From contig LVKA01000008.1 of NCBI GenBank assembly GCA_001709035.1, positions 1,157,008 to 1,221,007 on the forward strand: a stretch of DNA of 64,000 bases, given 5' to 3'. Both the position numbers and the translations under genes were made by a program. Shown piece after piece: positions 36,015 to 44,263 of this stretch. Origin of the DNA: Candidatus Thiodiazotropha endoloripes. GTDB lineage: Bacteria > Pseudomonadota > Gammaproteobacteria > Chromatiales > Chromatiaceae. Numbering within the stretch: position 1 is the stretch's first letter; the number at the start of each line of letters is the position of its first letter. The notes beneath the pieces were generated by a model that saw nothing but the letters and a program-made list of their open reading frames with translations, made no database searches and was not told the DNA's origin.

Positions 36015-36782
36015 CTAAAATTTACCATTATTGTTTTTCCATTCACTCTCAGGCGGTATTGCCTCGGTTGTACTCCAGTGTTCAACTATTTTTCCGCTAT
36101 TTAAGCGATATAGATCGAAAAACGACGATAAAACATTGTCTGAATGTCCCTCACATACCGACAACACAAAATTCCCCTCTGCTAGTAACCGGTGAAGCTT
36201 CTTATAACGAATTGATTTGCTATTATTGTCAGCAGACTCAGAAAACATGAGTTGAATTTTGGCTAGGTCATCACCAAAATCAGGGCTATGCTCCGTATAT
36301 TCTGTTGGGTTTATATACTTAAGTAAACTGTTATCAGCACGACTTATAAGTGTTTCTTCAACAAATGATTGAATTAATAACCTATTGCTTTCAGTCTTTT
36401 GGATATCGGTAATTTCAACTGCACCATCAACCATGGTGTGACCAGATATATTTGGCCCGCGCCTTGTTTGAATGTTGTCCCAGTGTTCTACTGCTTTTTC
36501 ATTTTCAAAACGGAATATTTCGAATCCAACATTGCGATCAGCAAAGTCATACTCAGTATGGCCAAAAATAAAATCGCCATCTTGGAAAATACGTACGATA
36601 TTTACTTTGGGAGACGTTTTTGATAAACGCTTAAATAATACGGACAAACCCTCACTTCCTTCATGGGTTTGAGGGTTGTGTTGAATATATTTTTCTTCGT
36701 TAACTACAGAAACACTCGAAGGATCGCCGGTTTCAATTCCTTTTAGCAAAGTGCGAATTAGTTCTTTTCTGTTTAATGCCAT
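36015..36782 (-). CDS. Tandem SnoaL-like (NTF2-superfamily) protein
   Basis: The 255-residue protein contains two SnoaL/NTF2-like units, about 5-125 (EEKYIQHNPQTHEGSEGLS, FEIFRFENEKAVEHWDNIQ) and 130-250 (NPTEYTEHSPDFGDDL, DLYRLNSGKIVEHWSTTE). Each has the cone-shaped-barrel signature of a His-containing strand and a conserved EHWD/EHWS. There is no signal peptide. Such proteins range from cyclases and isomerases to stress proteins. The gene is AT-rich and flanked by attC-like sites, so it is probably a captured cassette. Confidence 0.8.
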   Translation of the reverse strand: MALNRKELIRTLLKGIETGDPSSVSVVNEEKYIQHNPQTHEGSEGLSVLFKRLSKTSPKVNIVRIFQDGDFIFGHTEYDFADRNVGFEIFRFENEKAVEHWDNIQTRRGPNISGHTMVDGAVEITDIQKTESNRLLIQSFVEETLISRADNSLLKYINPTEYTEHSPDFGDDLAKIQLMFSESADNNSKSIRYKKLHRLLAEGNFVLSVCEGHSDNVLSSFFDLYRLNSGKIVEHWSTTEAIPPESEWKNNNGKF

Positions 36783-36803
36783 AGATAGTCAGTTTTCTTT
36801 GAA

Positions 36804-36868
36804 GGCTAACGCTTACGCTAGTGGTTGGTGGAGCGCAGCGTAACCAATCCCCTGCGCGTACTTGTTGC
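36804..36868 (-). repeat. Integron attC-like recombination site
   Basis: The outer boxes GGCTAAC (36804-36810) and GTTGC (36864-36868) pair with one bulge. The inner GGTTGGT (36823-36829) pairs completely with 36843-36850 except for a single extrahelical base at 36848, around a 13-nt loop. On the minus strand the 3' core reads GCGTTAGCC. Nested imperfect stems with lone extrahelical bases are diagnostic of attC sites. It lies exactly between two minus-strand genes. Confidence 0.7.
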
Positions 36869-36870
36869 TT

Positions 36871-37266
36871 TCATACTTTGAATTCATAATCATATGCTGC
36901 AAATAACTTCCTAACTTCTATTCTTTTTGATTTCGAAGGTTTGGACAAAAGAAATATTTCCTTACAGGCTTCTATATCTGGTATCGCCCCATATTCTAAT
37001 AATAGTAAGATAGTATCGACATGCCCAAAGCCAGCAGCAAAGTATACTGACCATTCGTCTGCTTGGGCTCCATTTTCAAGAAGCAACTTTACTTTCTCAG
37101 TGTCCCCTTCCATAGAAAAGAACTGCAAAACCGTTTCGCCAGCGTAATTCGCACATTCGAGTACGGCAATGTTATCTCTAACTATTTCAGGCAGTTTTTC
37201 AGGAGAATACCTAACTGCTTCAAACAACCTTTCAAATCCGTACTCTTTACCTTCATGTTCAATCAT
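36871..37266 (-). CDS. Small ankyrin-repeat protein
   Basis: The 131-residue protein carries about two or three ankyrin-type repeats: YAGETVLQFFSMEGDTEKVKL with LLLENGAQ, and VYFAAGFGHVDTILLLLEYGA. It ends with a basic and charged tail. No signal peptide or enzymatic motif is present, so a protein-binding role is likely. It is a single-gene unit bounded by two attC-like sites about 500 bp apart, the normal size of an integron cassette, and transcribed in the cassette orientation. Confidence 0.75.
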   Translation of the reverse strand: MIEHEGKEYGFERLFEAVRYSPEKLPEIVRDNIAVLECANYAGETVLQFFSMEGDTEKVKLLLENGAQADEWSVYFAAGFGHVDTILLLLEYGAIPDIEACKEIFLLSKPSKSKRIEVRKLFAAYDYEFKV

Positions 37267-37305
37267 AGGTTCGAGCTTAAGCTATTGCTCGTTAGCTTTT
37301 ATAAA

Positions 37306-37365
37306 GTAACGCTCTTGTTCAGCTGATCCCGTAAAGCCGGCGTCAGCTAGAACTATTTGTTATGG
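37306..37365 (-). repeat. Integron attC-like recombination site
   Basis: The inner arms GTTCAGCTGA (37317-37326) and 37343-37353 pair over 10 bp with one extrahelical base (A37349) around a 16-nt loop. Outer TAAC (37307-37310) pairs with GTTA (37359-37362). The minus-strand core site reads GCGTTAC. The stop codon of the upstream gene lies inside the site, common for cassettes. This is the best attC in the window. Confidence 0.75.
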
Positions 37366-38251
37366 CGTTATTCCGCAATAATAGGCTTTCTGCCACCAAA
37401 GTTAGCCCAAATCCCATGAGTGCGGAAAACACTATTAGTAACACTTGCTCTTGCTTAACGTCTTTCGGATTACTATAAATCACCTTAAACGCAACTGCTC
37501 TAACGCGTTCGATTCGATTGCCGAGATCTCCCGTCCCCTTGTAGGTAAGAATTGTAGATGCTGCCGAAGTCATATGATCCGGGCTCGGTATCGAATGTAT
37601 AGGTATCATTTCAGCAGGCATGCGGAAGTATGCGGCTGGGGGATGCTCTGAATATGACGATTTCAACCCGAATTCAACCAATCGACTTGAGTAACTTTCT
37701 CGTTGAACTATTTCTTCATACTCAAGGGATATACCACCATGAAATTTCTTGTAATCTTCTGGCTTGATTGAAAATCTTAACCCAGAAGGAGTGTTCTTAC
37801 TTGGCACATAAATGTTTGGAAGATGGTCTGCTAACTTAATCGAGATAGGGACCTTATTTGTAACAAAATCAATATCGCATTCAGCCAGCTTATTCTTTAA
37901 GGCATGCAAATCTTTTCGGCTTTTCCCTTTTAAAAAGTCTAGCCGAACTCTTAGTTTTTTATTGGGAAGCACGAAAAGCTTAGCCCAAGGTGAAAAAGCA
38001 GATGGATCATAATCCTCGCAGCTTACATACGCAGTAATAATTAGGGCGCGGTCGACATACTCTTTTTGAGTAAAGGTGCTAGATATGGATCCAGTGGTCC
38101 ATAGAACAGCTAATCCAGAGAGTAGAGAAAGAAACAATCCGATGAATATCTTGCTACCAATAGCGACACGGTAGTTGATACGGCTATGTGCAAGAGCTCC
38201 TGCTACGACACTACCAATAACTAATGAAACTACGATTATCAGCATTTCCAT
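37343..38251 (-). CDS. Hypothetical membrane protein (cassette-borne)
   Basis: The 302-residue protein has two N-terminal helices (about 3-21 and 32-52), a soluble middle of about 200 residues rich in Lys, Ser and Tyr, and a C-terminal helix (about 268-290) followed by NNAITNSSS. An AAAAAGGA ribosome site precedes the ATG. The stop codon falls inside the attC-like site. AT-rich codon use contrasts with neighbouring core genes. I recognise no family. Confidence 0.65.
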   Translation of the reverse strand: MEMLIIVVSLVIGSVVAGALAHSRINYRVAIGSKIFIGLFLSLLSGLAVLWTTGSISSTFTQKEYVDRALIITAYVSCEDYDPSAFSPWAKLFVLPNKKLRVRLDFLKGKSRKDLHALKNKLAECDIDFVTNKVPISIKLADHLPNIYVPSKNTPSGLRFSIKPEDYKKFHGGISLEYEEIVQRESYSSRLVEFGLKSSYSEHPPAAYFRMPAEMIPIHSIPSPDHMTSAASTILTYKGTGDLGNRIERVRAVAFKVIYSNPKDVKQEQVLLIVFSALMGFGLTLVAESLLLRNNAITNSSS

Positions 38252-38719
38252 GCTAATTCCTTTTTAACCATAACCGTGTGATAGCACATTGGGTGGGCCG
38301 ATCGATTTCTCAATTTCCATAAAGAGAAGCTTCCCTGTGATTGGGCTGTAAAAGCTATTGTCTCTTTTGTAGAGGATTTGAGATAGAAACTCAAGATCTG
38401 GAGGTCCTCACCCTAAGCTGGTGGGACATCATCCCGATCCTCTATTTTATATATGGTGTTCTAAGTAATTGATAATGTTTTATAAATTATGGCCTGAAAG
38501 TGGAAGTGTGGGTGTTTGGGTGAGAGATGAGTTTTCAGTGAAATAGAATCTTCTTGGTCGCTCAGGCAGTCAGTGCGAGTCAGACAATAAGACAGCTCAA
38601 TGGCGTGAATGGGATCCGGTTTCTTTAGGCTTACTTTTTCCCGATAGGGCTCTGTCCAGCCGATGTATGAATACCATCTACAGAGGCGGGGAAGAGCCCC
38701 GCCAGACGCGCTAGGTTCT
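38252..38719. other. Gap between the cassette array and the paralogue pair
   Basis: I see nothing firmly supported here. A minus-strand frame (38461-38742) overlaps the next gene and looks like a chance frame. GGTTATGG near 38270 could be the remaining edge of another attC, but no partner arm is visible. Confidence 0.35.
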
Positions 38720-39469
38720 CTATAACATCGATAGCTGGCCATCCTGACTGATATGCAGCTTATCCACGTCGATCTTGAAACTGGCCAGTAACAGTTCTCT
38801 AGCCATGTTCTTGATGTTGGTCACCGTCTTCTGGTCCGGACCCTTTTTATAAGTATCCTGAAACATCACCATCCAGTTCCCGGTCATGGCGAGATATTCA
38901 TACAGTTTCTGCCGATCGGCCGGGGTGGCATTCTGCAGACCTAGGCTCAGGGCTTGGTTGCCCTCTATCATTTGTGCTACCTGTTTGTGTAGATGCAGCA
39001 GATTCTGCTCCGGTATCTCTGCCCCTTCGTTATAGGCTGACCAGACACCATAGAGGAACGAGGCTGTGGCCGTCGGAATGTCCCCTTCAGGTATCTGCGC
39101 TGCCTGTTCTATCCTTTTTTGAACGAATAGGGCGATATTGAATATCTTCTCCATATTGGCCCGGTTCGGCTCAGGAAAACTGCCAGCCAATTGGGTGGCG
39201 TACGGTGATTTGTTGTTTGCTGCGGCCTGGATTTCCTGAGGTGTGATCGTACTTAGCTCCTCAGCGAAACGTTTCCCCGCATCACCACTGCTTTGAAGGC
39301 TGCTGATGGTTGGAGCCTTTACGGGCTGCTCAAACAACTGATCGAATCCATCCACCAGGAATCCTGGCGTAGCTGCTGAGTTGTCAGCCGGCGCACTGTT
39401 GATCATGGTAGAACAGGTGGATAGAAACCCTGCCAGTAACAAACGGGATAGCAGTCGCCTGATGTTCAT
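38720..39469 (-). CDS. Exported protein, DUF6683-like paralogue
   Basis: The 249-residue protein has a Sec signal (MNIRRLLSRLLLAGFL, cleavage around residue 27). ATG 39469 with GGAAG upstream is preferred to a GTG five codons before. The mature helical domain shares FLYGVWSAYNEGAEIP, LAMTGNWMVMFQ and a closing KIDVDKLHISQDGQL with the next gene upstream. The helical architecture and closing strand resemble DUF6683 proteins. It overlaps or abuts its paralogue, so the pair is co-transcribed. Function is unknown. Confidence 0.7.
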   Translation of the reverse strand: MNIRRLLSRLLLAGFLSTCSTMINSAPADNSAATPGFLVDGFDQLFEQPVKAPTISSLQSSGDAGKRFAEELSTITPQEIQAAANNKSPYATQLAGSFPEPNRANMEKIFNIALFVQKRIEQAAQIPEGDIPTATASFLYGVWSAYNEGAEIPEQNLLHLHKQVAQMIEGNQALSLGLQNATPADRQKLYEYLAMTGNWMVMFQDTYKKGPDQKTVTNIKNMARELLLASFKIDVDKLHISQDGQLSML

Positions 39470-39480
39470 CTTGTCTTCCT

Positions 39481-40125
39481 TCACTGGGTTGTGCAGTTTT
39501 GATCGGTGATGGTCAGCTCGCCTTCCTGGCTGATGGAGATCGACTCGGGTTCAATCTTCAGGCTGCGGGTGATGATCTCTCTGACCATGATTTTGACATT
39601 GTTCAATGCGGTCTCATCCGGTTGTGAGGTCAGGTGGTGCTGGATCATCAGCAGCCAGTTCCCAATCATCGCAAAAGTCTCATAGAGGGCCGACCGGTTG
39701 CCGCTGCTTGATTTCTCGTACTCTTTGAGAAACTCCGCTCTTTCGCGCATGGTATCCCTGGTCTGAGTGACCAGCGTATCGAACCGCTTGCCGGGGAGGG
39801 CGGCACCCTGGTTGTAGATCGACCAGATGCCATAGAGAAAGATGGTGATGGCTCCGTGAATATCCTGTTTTGGCAGCTTGTGGATCTCTTCAAAGCGATG
39901 GTGAATGAAGAGGGAGATATTGAACAGTTTTTCCATCTCCCCACGATGCTGTTGCGGTGCGTTTCTCGCCAGTTTGGCCGCGGTGGAGGACTTCTTGCGT
40001 ACGGCGCTCTTGATCTCCTGTTCGGTCAGTTCATTAAACAGGCTTACATGATCCCGATAGACTGCCTGGGAGTAGTTGCCTTTGGCTTCGCTGTGATTGT
40101 TCCCGGATCTGTTGAGTGTGTTCAA
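39481..40125 (-). CDS. DUF6683-like paralogue without signal peptide
   Basis: The 214-residue protein is clearly homologous to the product of 38720-39469: TIFLYGIWSIYNQGAALP, FAMIGNWLLMIQHH and SLKIEPESISISQEGELTI align with the partner. It begins MNTLNRSGNNHSEAKG with no hydrophobic leader, so it should stay in the cytoplasm. The TTG start at 40125 has GAGG 8 nt upstream. The two genes arose by tandem duplication and diverged in location. The biochemical role is unknown. Confidence 0.68.
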   Translation of the reverse strand: MNTLNRSGNNHSEAKGNYSQAVYRDHVSLFNELTEQEIKSAVRKKSSTAAKLARNAPQQHRGEMEKLFNISLFIHHRFEEIHKLPKQDIHGAITIFLYGIWSIYNQGAALPGKRFDTLVTQTRDTMRERAEFLKEYEKSSSGNRSALYETFAMIGNWLLMIQHHLTSQPDETALNNVKIMVREIITRSLKIEPESISISQEGELTITDQNCTTQ

Positions 40126-40679
40126 GGGTTACCTCACTGAGTGGTGCTTATGCTGGTTTATCTGGGCTATTCTGTTTCAAGTGCGCTGTTCAGGCTTTGA
40201 CAGGGAAACTGCCATGGGCGTAAATCTGCGGATAGGTGGGGGTAGAGTAGACAGATACTCATGTCTGTCAGCAGTTGCGTGATCTGGTATCGGGAACAGA
40301 GGTTGCCCTGCACTTAGGACGGACCGGGCCAATGGGTTTGCCGAAAACCTATGGTGATACCCGGTTCCCTGCTGGGAGGAGGTACGGTTAACGGGATTCA
40401 ATCTACACTCCATGTAAGCTATCCATCCCTGATAAATACAGTATGCTGAATTTCCATATAAAAATTTGCAGATGACATGAGAGTCATCTGGTGTGCTCCT
40501 AACCACTTTATGCCATGTGCCAACTAGGTGGATATCAGGGATAACCCCTATATGCCAAGCTGATGCACACTAAAATTGTCGATGGCGGTTGATTTTCGAC
40601 ATGTGGGTTCTGGTGATATTGGTATATGCTTTTAATCGTTAAGGTGTTTATTTTTTTGGGTTAAATCGCTGGGGGGAAC
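40126..40679. other. Divergent intergenic region before korB
   Basis: No gene is supported. It is the right edge of the accessory block. A run of GGGGGG (40671-40676) is the korB ribosome site. AT-rich sequence 40610-40670 may hold the korB promoter, which would be needed because korA is 21 kb away. Confidence 0.4.
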
Positions 40680-41507
40680 ATGCCGGTACCTTCGCTGAAG
40701 GCAAAAGACTATAAATCGGATATCAAGCCAGTATGGTGCCCGGGCTGCGGTCACTTTGCCGTGCTTGCTTCATTGACCAAGGCGATGGCCCACCTCGGGC
40801 TGGTCAAAGAGAATGTGGCCGTGGTCTCGGGGATCGGTTGTTCATCCCGCTTGCCTGCCTATATCGACAGCTACGGTTTTCATGGTATCCACGGTCGCGC
40901 ACTGGCGGCGGCCTCCGGTCTGAAGGCGGCAAGGCCCGATCTGACGGTGGTGGTGGCAGGCGGTGACGGGGATGGATTCTCGATTGGCGGAAACCATTTT
41001 CTGCATGCCTGCCGGCGCAATATGGATATGACCTATATTGTGATGGACAATGAGGTCTACGGCATGACCAAAGGACAGGCTTCGCCCACGACCAAGCCGA
41101 ACTGGGATAAGAGCAAGCTGACACCCCATGGCACCGGCATACCCAGTTTCAATCCCGCCGCCATCGCCTTGGCTGCTGGCGCCGGTTTTATCGCCAGAGC
41201 GTTTGCCGGTAATCCTTCGGATTTGACCAAGGTTCTGGTGGAAGCGATCGAGTATCCCGGATTCGCCTTTATCCAGGTACTGAGTGGTTGTGTCACCTTT
41301 CGTCCAGACCAGAAGGCGTGGAAGGAGACGGTACACCCGTTCATCAACGAAGTGCCGACCGAGGATCGTATCAAGGCGGCGCAGATCATCCAGGCGGATG
41401 ATGGACTTGCTACCGGAGTAATCTACGCCACACCGATACCGGTATGGCAGCCTGAAAATATAAAAAGTTGCGAAGTGGCAGAGTTGGAGGAGGAGTTTTG
41501 TCTATGA
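40680..41507 (+). CDS. korB: 2-oxoacid:ferredoxin oxidoreductase, beta subunit
   Basis: KorB is the thiamine-diphosphate-binding subunit partnering KorA. The 275-residue protein has VWCPGCGHFAVL (Fe-S/TPP motif), GIGCSSRLPAY, the TPP-Mg motif GGDGDGFSIGGNH and MDNEVYGMTKGQ. The late cysteine in VLSGCVTF is conserved in this class. It overlaps the next gene by 4 bp (ATGA). Normally beta follows alpha directly; here the two are separated by the accessory block at 19127-40679. Confidence 0.94.
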   Translation: MPVPSLKAKDYKSDIKPVWCPGCGHFAVLASLTKAMAHLGLVKENVAVVSGIGCSSRLPAYIDSYGFHGIHGRALAAASGLKAARPDLTVVVAGGDGDGFSIGGNHFLHACRRNMDMTYIVMDNEVYGMTKGQASPTTKPNWDKSKLTPHGTGIPSFNPAAIALAAGAGFIARAFAGNPSDLTKVLVEAIEYPGFAFIQVLSGCVTFRPDQKAWKETVHPFINEVPTEDRIKAAQIIQADDGLATGVIYATPIPVWQPENIKSCEVAELEEEFCL

Positions 41508-42025
41508 GTGATGATCTCGTCGAACCGATAATCAGCATCGAAGAGTTCCTGGTGCATGCGCTGGAACTGGAAGAGGCCTCCAGTGACCATTATGACGAAC
41601 TGGCGGACAGCATGGAGATCCACAACAATCTGCAGGTGGCGGAGCTGTTTCGTAAGCTTGCAGGCTACAGTCGTCAACATGCCAAGGAGGTGATGGAGCG
41701 CACCCACGGTCTGGAACTGCCCCAAATGACACCCTGGGATTTCAAATGGCGCTGTCCCTCGTCGCCGGAAGCCTTCTGTATGGAGGAGGCGAACTATATG
41801 ATGACGGTTACCCAGGCCATGGAGATCGCCCTCTATAACGAGATCCGGGGGCGGGAGTTCTATCTACAGATATCCGAGCATTCACCCACTGAGGATGTGC
41901 GTAAACTGGCTGCCGAGATGGCGGAAGAAGAGGGTTGGCATGTGGCCATGCTGAAGGAGTGGCAGAACAATCTTCAGGATGAGCTGCCGGTGGAAGATCT
42001 GGATCCGCCCAATATTCCCGAGTAA
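41504..42025 (+). CDS. Ferritin-like (rubrerythrin-type) protein
   Basis: The 173-residue helical protein has carboxylate and histidine ligand patterns of a di-iron four-helix bundle: HALELEEASSDHYDELAD, SRQHAKEVMER, EIALYNEIRGREFY and MAEEEGWHVAML. The ATG at 41504 overlaps the korB stop. Rubrerythrin-like proteins detoxify peroxide or store iron, which would protect the oxygen-sensitive Kor enzyme and its ferredoxin. The C-terminal rubredoxin domain is absent. Confidence 0.82.
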   Translation: MSDDLVEPIISIEEFLVHALELEEASSDHYDELADSMEIHNNLQVAELFRKLAGYSRQHAKEVMERTHGLELPQMTPWDFKWRCPSSPEAFCMEEANYMMTVTQAMEIALYNEIRGREFYLQISEHSPTEDVRKLAAEMAEEEGWHVAMLKEWQNNLQDELPVEDLDPPNIPE

Positions 42026-42050
42026 GTCGAGCGGGAGATTTGACTGTTCT

Positions 42051-42128
42051 GCTTAACCAGCGATCAAAGCGTTTCTTGAAAGACCTTGTGGGCCTGCCAT
42101 GGAAAGAAGCGTTATGTCGCTGGTTAGC
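42051..42128. repeat. Long-armed inverted repeat after the ferritin-like gene
   Basis: TAACCAGCGA (42054-42063) and TCGCTGGTTA (42117-42126) pair perfectly, with a small inner TTCTT/AAGAA pair, and the ends read GCTTAAC and GTTAGC. It resembles an attC outline but lacks convincing inner boxes. It may instead protect the mRNA end. Confidence 0.45.
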
Positions 42129-42149
42129 AGAGTGCCGGGTTAATAGCTA

Positions 42150-42470
42150 TCAGCTTGTGTGTATACCGGTCTCGTTCTCGTGAGATTGGTTTCGTTGTTC
42201 CATCTCTTCGGCTTCCTTCTCCATCTTCCTAAGCAGTTGACCGAAATAGAATGCCAGATAGGTTGAGGTGTTGAGAGTAAACCAGAAAAAGACAAAAACG
42301 CCGAGATAGATATTGAAGTTACTGGTTTGGGTTTTTTCCGCCAGATTCATGACGGCAGCAATGGCAGCCGGATCGATGAATGAAAAAAAGATGAATGTCA
42401 GCAGACCCGCTGCGATCGCACTGGTCCATAGAAAGCCGAATAGGCATTTACACTTCAGTAGATTTAGCAC
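42150..42470 (-). CDS. Small hypothetical membrane protein
   Basis: The 106-residue product starts at GTG 42470 with a perfect GGAGG 7 nt upstream; a longer upstream frame has none. Two helices (about 9-32 and 52-75) flank a polar loop, and the C-terminus is a charged helix (KMEKEAEEMEQRNQ). There is no recognised family. It is convergent with the korB/ferritin-like unit. Confidence 0.6.
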   Translation of the reverse strand: MLNLLKCKCLFGFLWTSAIAAGLLTFIFFSFIDPAAIAAVMNLAEKTQTSNFNIYLGVFVFFWFTLNTSTYLAFYFGQLLRKMEKEAEEMEQRNQSHENETGIHTS

Positions 42471-43292
42471 AGATTTCCTCCAGATTATTGGTGTCGCCGG
42501 AAAGGTGTTCCGGGTTGGAACCTCAACGTTCTTATCTTGCAACTGGTCGCGCTTTACTCTCGATGCGTGACAGGGGTCGGAGCGCATCGGTTGGACCGGA
42601 CCAGACGAGTGGATATCCTGCAGGGTTCCTTATCGTTATCTTCTTTTACTGCCAGTACTAGATTAGCAACTCCACCCGCCGCATAAACCATAATTTTAAT
42701 CAGGGATTGGTGAAAGGTGTGAGTCTTCATCTGAAGGGGTTGAGGAAGGCGGGAAATGACTCGGCTGCGAATGGACACCAATCAGCGCAATGACTCGCCA
42801 ATATACGACTGCAATGATGACAATATCCTCATCAAAAATGATCTTACTCCCCGTCATCCCGGTGCATGCCGGGATCACTACCCTTCGGGGTGAAAAAGCA
42901 CAACAGCGTGCTTCACACAATGATCCGGTTATTACCGGTCAATACGCTTCTGAGAAGGGACGCTATGTATTCGCCATCAGTACCACAGATATCAGTTAAA
43001 TTGTTGTTTCATAAAAAATTAGACTGCTGCACCCACGGATATTGAACTGGTCAGAGTGTAAATCTGTGATTTGTTTACACAATTTTAATGTTGAATTAAG
43101 GAATTGCCGCTAGGATTTAAATGATTTTAAGGAAATGGATACTGCTTCAGCGGTTTTTGGAGCAATGTTCTGTACGGAGTTTGAAGATGCTCGGTTGGTG
43201 AGAACGGCTAGATCACTGGGTTTACAAGTGGCTGTACGATAACCGTTTTTACCTGAAACTCAAATAAAAGGCTTAAGGATAGGTGTTGTGAT
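42471..43292. other. Gene-free region with a REP-like element
   Basis: Open frames here look accidental. At 42849-42890 a nested palindrome (ATCCCGG/CCGGGAT inside CCCCG/CGGGG) is of the REP type that gives CGTCATCCCGG-like sequence. The leader of the gene at 43293 occupies the last 200 bp. Confidence 0.5.
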
Positions 43293-43754
43293 ATGTTGAA
43301 TTATCTCTTCGAAAAAAGCCAGGAAAGGAAACACTTGAAAGTCACGCTCTCTCAATATGGTTTGGGCCTGACTGATCTGGATCCCCAGGATCTGAAACTG
43401 ATACTGGCCGCTGTTCACAAACTGATCACCATGGTCTCGAAAAAGTACGGCCAACCCCCGGCGACCGTGCTTCACCATGTCATCACACCGGTGGGTTGGG
43501 CGATCGCCTATTGTTTGCTGGGCCGAAGCAAGATTGTTCAGATCGATCCCGGTTTTCTGGATATCATCGATGAGGTTGAGACTGAACTGTTACTCTATCT
43601 GTCCGGTGACAGCGGCAGCGCTCAGAGTATCTATAAGGAAGTCTTCCACATACTGCTTGAGTCAACTTCCTGCCATCCGCAGGTATTGGCTATTCTACGC
43701 AATCTGAATTACCTCGGGCATATCGATAAACGTCAGAGATCCTGGGCTGGCTGA
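43293..43754 (+). CDS. Hypothetical protein with decayed downstream copy
   Basis: The 153-residue protein begins MLNYLFEKSQERKHLKVTL. It is mostly helical and has no signal peptide or membrane segment; residues about 66-95 (WAIAYCLLGRSKIVQIDPGF) are well ordered. A degraded copy of its C-terminal half lies just downstream (43888-44137), so the gene duplicated in tandem. I recognise no domain. Confidence 0.65.
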   Translation: MLNYLFEKSQERKHLKVTLSQYGLGLTDLDPQDLKLILAAVHKLITMVSKKYGQPPATVLHHVITPVGWAIAYCLLGRSKIVQIDPGFLDIIDEVETELLLYLSGDSGSAQSIYKEVFHILLESTSCHPQVLAILRNLNYLGHIDKRQRSWAG

Positions 43755-43887
43755 ACAATCACCTTACCTGAGTTCAACCTGAGTCGGTCTCTGCCATCCC
43801 TGTTGCTCTGGTGTAACGGAGTGCATTGCTGATCTGTAATTACAGGGGGCAGTCTCTAACATATTGCCGTAAGAATTCGGATCTTCC

Positions 43888-44137
43888 CCAGTTGGTGCTG
43901 GACGGTAGTAAAATCGTGCAGATCAAGGCTGGCATTTGAGATCAAATCGATGATGTCGAGACAGAGCTGGTACTTCACCTGTCTGGTGAGATTGGTGAAA
44001 TTAAAAAAGCATCTACCCGGAGATTTTCTCCACCTTGCTGGTATCAGGTGCCTGCCATCCTGAGGTGATGACGTGCCAACACAAGCTGGGTTATATCAGC
44101 CATACCATGAATCAGCAGAGATCACAGGTGGTTTGAT
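43888..44137 (+). pseudogene. Decayed tandem copy of the gene at 43293-43754
   Basis: Translation in broken frames gives GSKIVQIKAG, DDVETELVLHLSGE and later LGYISHTMNQQRS, matching GRSKIVQIDPG, DEVETELLLYLSGD and LGHIDKRQRS of the intact gene in order. Internal stops (for example after KAGI) and frame changes show it is dead. Confidence 0.7.
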
Positions 44138-44263
44138 CCCTTGGCTCTGCGTGATTGTTCGGGATAGCCAACAAGCTGTCCAGAAATAACCGGTTTTACA
44201 GCTATTCACTGCATAATACAGGTGGCCTGTTAAGAGGTGGGTTGCTGGTGTTTGGGAAATCAC

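Noticed and set aside
38461..38742. 93-codon minus-strand open frame overlapping the DUF6683-like gene
   Set aside because: It overlaps the 3' end of a better gene, has no ribosome site or protein-like pattern and shows no recognisable domain.
42471..42587. Upstream extension of the small membrane gene to ATG 42587
   Set aside because: GTG 42470 has a perfect GGAGG at ideal distance, and the extension is hydrophilic without pattern.
42790..42999. Open frame across the REP-like palindrome
   Set aside because: The peptide (VIPVHAGI-type) is the usual translation of a CGTCATCCCGG repeat, not a gene.
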